Assembly: GCA_903822175.1 (NCBI GenBank)
Contig: CAIJOB010000039.1
Location: forward strand, 28,548 to 92,547
Direction: 5' to 3'
Length of the DNA stretch: 64,000 nt
DNA from: an uncultured Alphaproteobacteria bacterium
GTDB lineage: Bacteria > Pseudomonadota > Alphaproteobacteria > Caulobacterales > Caulobacteraceae
Shown here: positions 58,558-64,000 of the stretch, piece by piece
Layout: every line of letters starts with the position of its first letter
How positions within the stretch are numbered: position 1 is the first letter of the stretch
The notes under the pieces: generated by a model
Told to the model about the DNA's origin: nothing
The model's input: the letters and a program-made list of their open reading frames with translations, nothing else
Databases searched by the model: none
Translations under genes and position numbers: made by a program

Positions 58558-60839
58558 ACCGGATCGTGCAGCCGGTGGGCCCGGCCGAACCGCTCGGTGC
58601 GTCCCGCCGCAGTTTCCTGATCGCCGCCGCCGGTGCGGGGCTGATGTTCAGCTTCGCCGGCGGGGTGGGCGAGGCCGAGGCGGCCACCGGGTTTGCGCCG
58701 ACCATCTGGTACGGCATCGACGCCCAGGGCGTGGTGACCGTGAACGTCATCCGCTGCGAACTGGGCCAGCACGTGGGCACCGCCATCGCGCGGATCGTCG
58801 CCGAGGAGCTGGAGGCCGACTGGTCGAAGGTGAAGTTCACCCACGTGGATTCCGACGCCAAGTGGGGGCTGATGGTCACCGGCGGCAGCTGGTCGGTGTG
58901 GCAGTCGTTCCCGCTGATGAGCCAGGCCGGCGCGGCCGGACGCATCGCGCTGATCGACGAAGGCGCGCGGCTGATGGGCGTGCCAGCGGCCTCGTGTTCG
59001 GCCCGCAACAGCGTGGTGACCGGCGGCGGCAAGTCGATCAGCTATGGCGAGATCGTCGCCAAGGGCGAGCTGAAGCGCAGCTTCACCGCCGACGAACTGG
59101 GCAAGCTGCCGATCAAGCCGGCGGCCGAGCGGCGCCTGATCGGCAAGGGCGCGCCGGCCCGCGACATCCCGGCCAAGACCAACGGCACCGCGGTCTATGG
59201 CCTCGACGCCGTGGTCGATGGGATGGTCTACGCGCGGCCGAAATTGCCGCCGACCCGCAACGATTCAAGCGTGGTCTCGATCGACGACAGCGCGGCCAAG
59301 GCCGTGCCGGGTTACCTGCGCAGCATCGCGCTGGAGGACGCCTCGGCTACGGTTCCGGGCTGGGTGATCATCTATGCGACCAGCTTTGTGGCGGCCAACC
59401 GCGCCGCCGACCTGGTCAAGGTGACCTGGAAGAGCGGCGACAGCGCCAAGGTCTCCGAGGCCGACATCCAGGCCCATGCCGCGGCCCTGATCGCCGACCC
59501 GAAGTCGGGCTCGATGGTGCTCGACGACAAGGGTGTCGACGCGGCGTTCGCCGGAGCCAAGAAGAAGCTCGAAGCGACCTACACCACCTCGACGGCGCTG
59601 CACTTCCAGATGGAGCCGGTCAATGCGCTGGCCTTCGAGAAGGATGGGATCTTCGAGATCCACACCGGCAACCAGTGGCAGTCGCTGGTGCTGCCGTGGC
59701 TGGCCAAGGCGCTGGGGCGGCCGGAGGACAAGATCGTCATGCGCTCCTACCTGCTGGGCGGCGGGTTCGGGCGACGGCTGAACGGCGACTATGCGGTGGG
59801 CGCGGCGCTGGCCTCGAAAGCGATCGGCGGCAAGCCGGTGAAGCTTGTTTTCACCCGGCCCGACGACGTGCGGTTCGACAGCCCGCGCTCAGCCTCGGTG
59901 CAGGTGGTGAAGATGGCGTTCGGCGAGGGCGGCAAGGTGATCGCCATGGATCACGCGGCCTCCGCCGGCTGGCCGACCGAGGTCATGGCGCCCTTCTTCA
60001 TGCCCAAGGGCGTGAACGGTGTGCCCTACGATCCCTTCGCGATCAGCGGGGCGAACCATTGGTACAGCGTCGGCGCCCAGCGGGTGCGGGCGGTCTCCAA
60101 CGACCTGGCCAACAAGACCTTCCGGCCAGGCTGGCTGCGGTCCGTCGGGCCGGGTTGGACCAACTTCGCCGTGGAAAGCTTCATGGACGAGGCGGCGCAC
60201 TCGGTGGGCAAGGACCCGGTCGCCTTCCGCCTGGGGTTGTTGGACGCCAGCGGCCGTAACTCCGGCGTCGCGGACGGGATGAGCGCGGTCGGCGGGGCCA
60301 AGCGGCAACACGCCGTGGTCGCGCAACTCGCCAAGGCGGTGAACTGGGGCGCGAAGCTGCCGGCCAATACGGGCTTGGGCATGGCGACGACCTTTGGCCA
60401 GGAACGCGACATGCCGACCTGGACGGCTTGTGCGGCACGGGTCCACGTCGACCCGGCGACCGGCAAGGTGAAGGTCGAGAAGCTGACCCTGGTGGTCGAC
60501 GCCGGCACGATCGTCAGCCCGGACGGCGCACGCGCGCAGGTCGAGGGCTCGGCGCTCTGGGGCATGAGCCTGGCGCTGTTCGAGGGCACTGAGTTCGTGG
60601 ACGGCCAGGTGAAGGCGACCAATCTGGGCGCCTACACCCCGCTCAGGATGGCCGACGTGCCGGAGATCGAGATCATCTTCGTCGAAAGCACCGAGGTCCC
60701 GGTGGGCCTGGGCGAGCCGGCGACGACGGTGGTCGGCCCGGCCATCGCCAACGCCATCTTCGCCGCGAGCGGCGCGCGGGTCCGCGACCTGCCGATCCGA
60801 CCCAAGGCGGTGCTGGCGGCGATGAAGGTTAAGGCTTAG
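58554..60839 (+). CDS. iorB: Molybdopterin-binding subunit, isoquinoline-1-oxidoreductase-like
   Basis: The 761-residue large subunit binds the molybdenum cofactor. A TAT signal (SRRSFLIAAAGAGLMF, about 17-32) implies folded export to the periplasm, as in IorB. MPT-binding regions and a substrate-side LGGGFGRRLNGDYAVGAALA are visible, and the C-terminal active-site loop VGLGEPATTVVGPAIANAI carries the catalytic Glu. No FAD-containing middle subunit is present, which is typical of IorAB-type enzymes that pass electrons to cytochromes. The substrate could be an aldehyde or N-heterocycle. It overlaps the TPR gene by four bases at convergent stops. Confidence 0.9.
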
Positions 60840-61576
60840 CGGAGCGCCGCCGCCGCCAGGTCGCGCCAGGTCTGGGCTTCCTTGCGGAACTGGCCTTTGA
60901 GCTTGGTCATGCGCTGGTCGAGTTCGCGGACGAGGTCGCGGGCTTCGTCCTTGCGGCCGGCGTGGGCCATGAAGGCGGCGTAGCGGGCGAGCGCCTCGAA
61001 GCCGGGCATGCGTTCGCTGGCCCACTGGAAGGCGCGGTCGGCTTCGTCGGTGCGGCCGAGCGCGTCGTAGGCGCGGGCCATGGCCAGGGCCGCGGGCGGG
61101 GTGCGGCCGTGGGCGGCGTCCTCGCCGAGCTTTTCCAGGGTGGTCAGGGCCTCGGCGGCGCGGCCGAGCTCCAGCAGGGCCTTGGCGCGGCCGAGCAAGA
61201 GGGCGGGGTCGTCGGCGTGGACGCCTTGCGCGGCGGCGGCATAGAGGGCCTCGGCCTCGGCGTGGTGGCCCAGGTGGGCGGCGGCATGGGCCAGGCGTGA
61301 CTGGTTGCGGACCGTGGGGGTCTCGGCGTGGGCCTGTTTGGCCTCGCGGTATTCGCGGTTGGGGTCGAGGCTCTTGCGGGCCGCGCGGGTCACCTTCTGG
61401 GCGGTGGCGCCCCCGAAGAGATCGGGGACCACATTGAGGAAGAAATAGACCGCGCCGCCGATCGGCTGGAACATCAGGATGATCCACAGCCAGAAGCTGT
61501 CGCGGCCGGTCTTCACCGCATGCCAGCAGAGCGGCACGGCGATGACCAGGGAGACGAGGAAGCCGGAGATCAGCAT
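60836..61576 (-). CDS. Membrane-anchored TPR protein
   Basis: The 246-residue protein begins with two hydrophobic segments: MLISGFLVSLVIAVPLCW and FWLWIILMFQPIGGAVYFFLN (about 28-48), arranged like PLD-nuclease N-terminal modules. TPR-like helices follow: SRLAHAAAHLGHHAEAEALYAAAA, ALLLGRAKALLELGRAAEALTTLEKL and ALAMARAYDALGRTDEADRAFQWA. Such proteins are scaffolds for membrane assemblies. The ATG shares one base with the pth stop (TAATG), so it is the last gene of the rplY-pth operon. Its role is unknown. Confidence 0.83.
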   Translation of the reverse strand: MLISGFLVSLVIAVPLCWHAVKTGRDSFWLWIILMFQPIGGAVYFFLNVVPDLFGGATAQKVTRAARKSLDPNREYREAKQAHAETPTVRNQSRLAHAAAHLGHHAEAEALYAAAAQGVHADDPALLLGRAKALLELGRAAEALTTLEKLGEDAAHGRTPPAALAMARAYDALGRTDEADRAFQWASERMPGFEALARYAAFMAHAGRKDEARDLVRELDQRMTKLKGQFRKEAQTWRDLAAAALR

Positions 61577-62205
61577 TAGTGGCCGCTTTCCTGACCGCGG
61601 GCGGCCTTGCGGGGGTCGACCTTTTCGGCGGGGGCGAGGCGCATGACCTCGGTCTGATACTTCTCGTCCTCGCCGGCCGCCAGCAGCGGGGCGGAGTCGG
61701 CGAGCGCCTGGATCAGCGGTTCGACCCACACGAGGTCGGCCTTGTGGAAGCCGGAGAGCACGTGGCCGTGCACCAGCTCCTTTTCGCCCGGATGGCCGGT
61801 GCCGAGCCGGGCGCGGCGGAAGTAGGGACCGATCTGAGCGGTGATCGAGCGGACGCCGTTGTTGCCAGCCGCGCCGCCGCCGGCCTTCATCCGGAAGCGG
61901 CCGGGGGCGAGATCGATCTCGTCGTAGAAGACGATCAGGTTCTCAGGCTCGATCTTGAAGAATTTCAGCGCCTCGCCGACCGCGCGGCCGCTCTCGTTGT
62001 AGAAGGTCTGCGGCTTGAGGATCAGCGTCTTGACCGGGCCGTCGGCGGCGGGGATCGAGCCCTCAGCGGCGAAGCCCTGAAAGCGCGAGCGCCAGGGGCC
62101 GAAGTCCCACCGGCGCGCGATCTCGTCCACGGCCATGAAGCCGATGTTGTGGCGCGTCTTGGCGTAGGTCGGCCCGGGATTTCCGAGGCCCGCGATCAAC
62201 AGCAT
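61576..62205 (-). CDS. pth: Peptidyl-tRNA hydrolase
   Basis: Pth frees tRNA from peptidyl-tRNA released by stalled ribosomes. The 209-residue enzyme has LLIAGLGNPGPTYAKTRHNIGFMAVDEIA with the catalytic Asn and His, TLILKPQTFYNESGRAVGE, VFYDEIDLAPGRFRMKAGGGAAGNNGVRSI and GTGHPGEKELVHGHVLSGF. All key residues are present. The C-terminal tail is about 20 residues longer than the E. coli enzyme and Lys/Arg-rich. It lies 32 bp downstream of rplY, a conserved pair. Confidence 0.97.
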   Translation of the reverse strand: MLLIAGLGNPGPTYAKTRHNIGFMAVDEIARRWDFGPWRSRFQGFAAEGSIPAADGPVKTLILKPQTFYNESGRAVGEALKFFKIEPENLIVFYDEIDLAPGRFRMKAGGGAAGNNGVRSITAQIGPYFRRARLGTGHPGEKELVHGHVLSGFHKADLVWVEPLIQALADSAPLLAAGEDEKYQTEVMRLAPAEKVDPRKAARGQESGH

Positions 62206-62237
62206 CTGGCCCCCCGGATCGAAGGGCGGGCGAGGAT

Positions 62238-62897
62238 TTAGCCCTCGCCGCCTTCTTCGGCAGCGGTTGCAGCCGCTGCGTCAGCTGCGGCGGTTTCGCC
62301 GGCGGCGACGTCGGCCGCATCGTCAGCATCGGCCTGCGCCGAAGCGCCGGAGATGGTGGCCAGCACGGTGTCGACCGGAACGGCGGCGACGACGTTGGCC
62401 GGGAACTTCAGGTCGGAGACGCGGACCGAGGAGCCGATGTCCAGGCCGGTCAGGTCGACGACCAGTTCTTCCGGGATGTGGTCGGCGGCGCAGGAAACCT
62501 GCACGTCATGGTACACCACGTTCAGCGTGCCGCCGCGCTTCAGGCCCGGCGCTTCGTCCTGGTGGCTGAAGTGCAGGGGCACGTTGATCTTGATCTGCTG
62601 GTTGGCCGAGACGCGGTAGAGGTCGAAGTGCGTCGGCACGTCGGTGACCGGGTGCATGTCGACGGACTTGGCGATCACCGGCTGGCTCTCGGCGCCGTAC
62701 TTCAGCGTGACGAGGTGGCCCAGGAGCTTGCCCGTGTAGAGCGCCTTCTTGAACTCGTTCATCTTCACGGAGATGGCGACCGGATCCTTGTCGCCGCCGT
62801 AGAGGACGCCGGGGACCAGGCCTTCGCGGCGGGTGATGCGGGCGTTGCCGGTGCCGGTTTGCTCGCGCACTTCAACGTTCAGAACGATATCGGCCAT
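62238..62897 (-). CDS. rplY: 50S ribosomal protein L25 (CTC-type, long form)
   Basis: L25 binds 5S rRNA in the large subunit. The 219-residue product has the L25 domain with ADIVLNVEVREQTGTGNARI, and GKLLGHLVTLKYGAES. The C-terminal CTC domain (about 95-190) begins near VTDVPTHFDLYRVS and carries PEELVVDLTGLDIGSSVRV. The acidic Ala/Asp/Glu-rich tail is typical of the long form in Alphaproteobacteria. Start at 62897 is chosen over 62903 because GAGG lies at good spacing. First gene of the rplY-pth-TPR operon. Confidence 0.94.
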   Translation of the reverse strand: MADIVLNVEVREQTGTGNARITRREGLVPGVLYGGDKDPVAISVKMNEFKKALYTGKLLGHLVTLKYGAESQPVIAKSVDMHPVTDVPTHFDLYRVSANQQIKINVPLHFSHQDEAPGLKRGGTLNVVYHDVQVSCAADHIPEELVVDLTGLDIGSSVRVSDLKFPANVVAAVPVDTVLATISGASAQADADDAADVAAGETAAADAAAATAAEEGGEG

Positions 62898-62975
62898 GGC
62901 CATGCCTCAGAAACGAAACCGCCGCGCGATTGGAGCGCGGCGACGCTAGTTGCGACCCGAGCGGGTCAAAAGGGT

Positions 62976-63007
62976 GCGCGTAGATACACAAAAGCCTGTG
63001 TCTGCGC
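62976..63007 (-). promoter_or_regulatory. Hairpin between the hypothetical gene and rplY
   Basis: GCGCgtAGAtACACA-aaagcc-TGTGTcTGCGC forms a stem-loop in the 137-bp gap. On the minus strand it is followed by ACGCGCACCCTTTTGACC, a weak U tract, so it could end the upstream hypothetical gene. It might also be an rplY leader element. Confidence 0.35.
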
Positions 63008-63033
63008 AACGGGCGGGCGGCTGATTTTGGGCC

Positions 63034-64000
63034 TTAGTTCTTCGAGCGCTTCTTGGCCTTGGCGCGCGCGCTGCTGTTGGCCTGGGCCTCTTCCAGGGCC
63101 GCGGCGTCGGCGGCCTGGCGGCGGCTGTCGACCGGCTCGCCGGCGCCCACGCCCTTCATCAGGCATTGGCCGGTGTCTTCCAGCGCGTGCTGGCCGAGGC
63201 AGAAGACGTCCTCGTAGTGCGGCCGCGCGACGGCCAGGCACTGGTAGAGGTTGAGCTTGGCCATGTTCAGGCAGAGCGCGCCGTCGGGCTCAGCCAGAAT
63301 CGGCATCACCTGGCCCAGGCTGCGGTCATCGGCGTAGCCCAGCGCGGCCAGGGCGGCGACCGCCAGGCTGTGGATCACTTCGGAGGTATAGGGCGGCGCG
63401 GCGGACTGCGGGGTCAGGCCCATCTGGCCGGGGCCGGCGACCGCGGTCTGCAGGCGCTGGGTCTCGGCGATCTCGCCCAGGCCGGCCTGGGAGGACAGCT
63501 CCTTGGCCAGCGCGAGGCGGCCGTCGCGGCCGGGCACGTCGCTCTTCGACCAGGCCTGATGCTGCACGTCATAGGCGGCCCTATGGACGCTGCGGCCCAG
63601 GTCGAGGACCTTTTTGCCATCTTCGCCCAAGGCGGCGATCACCATGCCCGCGGCGCTGGCGGAGCCGGCGAAGCCCACGGCGTAGGCCGGGTCCTTCATG
63701 ATCTCATAGGCGACGGTGCGGCGCTGTTCGGGGTCGCCGACGTATTTGCGCACGCCCGCGACGTAGGCCGGGTCCTGCAGGGCGACGACAGCGCCATAGG
63801 CGATGGCCCCGCGCAGCAGGGCGCCGGGCTCATAGGCTTCCCCGGTCTTCAGGCTCTGGGCGACGTCGGCGCCGTTGGCGAAGTTGGTGGAGATGCCGCT
63901 CGCATGCGCCACATAGGCGCGGTAGGCGGCGGCCTGCTCGATCACCCGGGGCGACAGGCTGACCGGCGGCACGACGGCGGCGACCGGCGCGGGCGGCGGC
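63034..64000 (-). CDS. Hypothetical protein, 5' end outside the window
   Basis: The frame is open to the window edge, with a Pro/Ala/Val-rich stretch (PPPAPVAAVVPPVS) before a GTG at 63972, so the true start is probably beyond 64000. At least 312 residues are visible: helical, Ala/Leu-rich repeats (IEQAAAYRAYVAHASG, YEIMKDPAYAVGFAGSASAA, SLAVAALAALGYADD), and C-terminal Cys-containing CLNMAKLNLYQCLAVARPHYEDVFCLGQHALEDTGQCL. The tail is basic (RAKAKKRSKN). A proline-rich linker suggests an exported protein with a signal upstream. I do not recognise the family. Confidence 0.8.
   Translation of the reverse strand, partial: PPPAPVAAVVPPVSLSPRVIEQAAAYRAYVAHASGISTNFANGADVAQSLKTGEAYEPGALLRGAIAYGAVVALQDPAYVAGVRKYVGDPEQRRTVAYEIMKDPAYAVGFAGSASAAGMVIAALGEDGKKVLDLGRSVHRAAYDVQHQAWSKSDVPGRDGRLALAKELSSQAGLGEIAETQRLQTAVAGPGQMGLTPQSAAPPYTSEVIHSLAVAALAALGYADDRSLGQVMPILAEPDGALCLNMAKLNLYQCLAVARPHYEDVFCLGQHALEDTGQCLMKGVGAGEPVDSRRQAADAAALEEAQANSSARAKAKKRSKN

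Overview
The window is a GC-rich (roughly 68-70%), densely coded bacterial chromosome segment. Gene content and protein style point to the Alphaproteobacteria, most probably Caulobacterales (Caulobacter/Phenylobacterium-like). Supporting features are a petABC bc1 operon beside trmL and hemF, a NodT-type efflux operon under a divergent TetR gene, a PEP-CTERM-type exported protein, IorA/IorB-type molybdenum hydroxylase genes, several SDR and enoyl-CoA hydratase genes, and many ATGA/GTGA/TTGA start-stop overlaps. I see no tRNA, rRNA, CRISPR array, complete insertion sequence or prophage. The assignment rests on resemblance, not on a search.

Layout. 0-6 kb: gcvT behind a tandem glycine riboswitch; a small accessory patch with a truncated tyrosine recombinase and a coupled unknown gene; argS with an exported partner. 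6-10.9 kb: ispH, thrB, rnhA, a MarR regulator, a secreted histidine-brace (LPMO-like) protein, a GST and an XRE regulator. 10.9-13.9 kb: a translationally coupled operon of two GNAT-fold proteins and an isochorismatase-like protein, divergent from a LysR gene interrupted by one in-frame TGA. 13.9-20.2 kb: an outer-membrane-like protein, a thiolase, an M20 peptidase, an unusual two-repeat protein beside an AT-rich spot, a DUF1801 gene and three tandem small secreted paralogues. 20.2-25.2 kb: a TetR-controlled tripartite efflux operon with a clear pair of operators. 25.2-36.9 kb: lipid/acyl-CoA and transport genes (MBL hydrolase, enoyl-CoA hydratase, three SDRs, GNATs, DUF305 plus beta-propeller, two MFS transporters, a lipase-like hydrolase).

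36.9-42.5 kb: two tandem LuxR-type HTH paralogues, then an overlapping housekeeping operon (DUF1285, NUDIX, DUF6111-like, CCA-adding enzyme, class I amidotransferase, membrane protein). 42.5-47.1 kb: hemF and trmL opposite petABC, closed by a strong terminator. 47-55.5 kb: a CPBP protease, a retropepsin-like protein, tandem dienelactone hydrolases, ychF, a SnoaL-like protein, a large secreted alpha/beta hydrolase and a PEP-CTERM-type protein. 55.5-64 kb: a CadC-like membrane regulator next to iorAB, then rplY-pth-TPR and a partial hypothetical gene at the edge.

Two families of intergenic palindromic repeats recur: a C/G-rich 'CCTCCCC...GGGGAGG' family (four full copies and a half copy) and a 'CGTCAT-CCCGG-CTTGTCCGGG' family (two copies). 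The most unusual items are the GNAT/GNAT/isochorismatase operon with its broken LysR neighbour, the WDDRVGGHT repeat protein, the three tandem secreted paralogues, the tandem YxELYPT LuxR-HTH pair and the LPMO-like protein.
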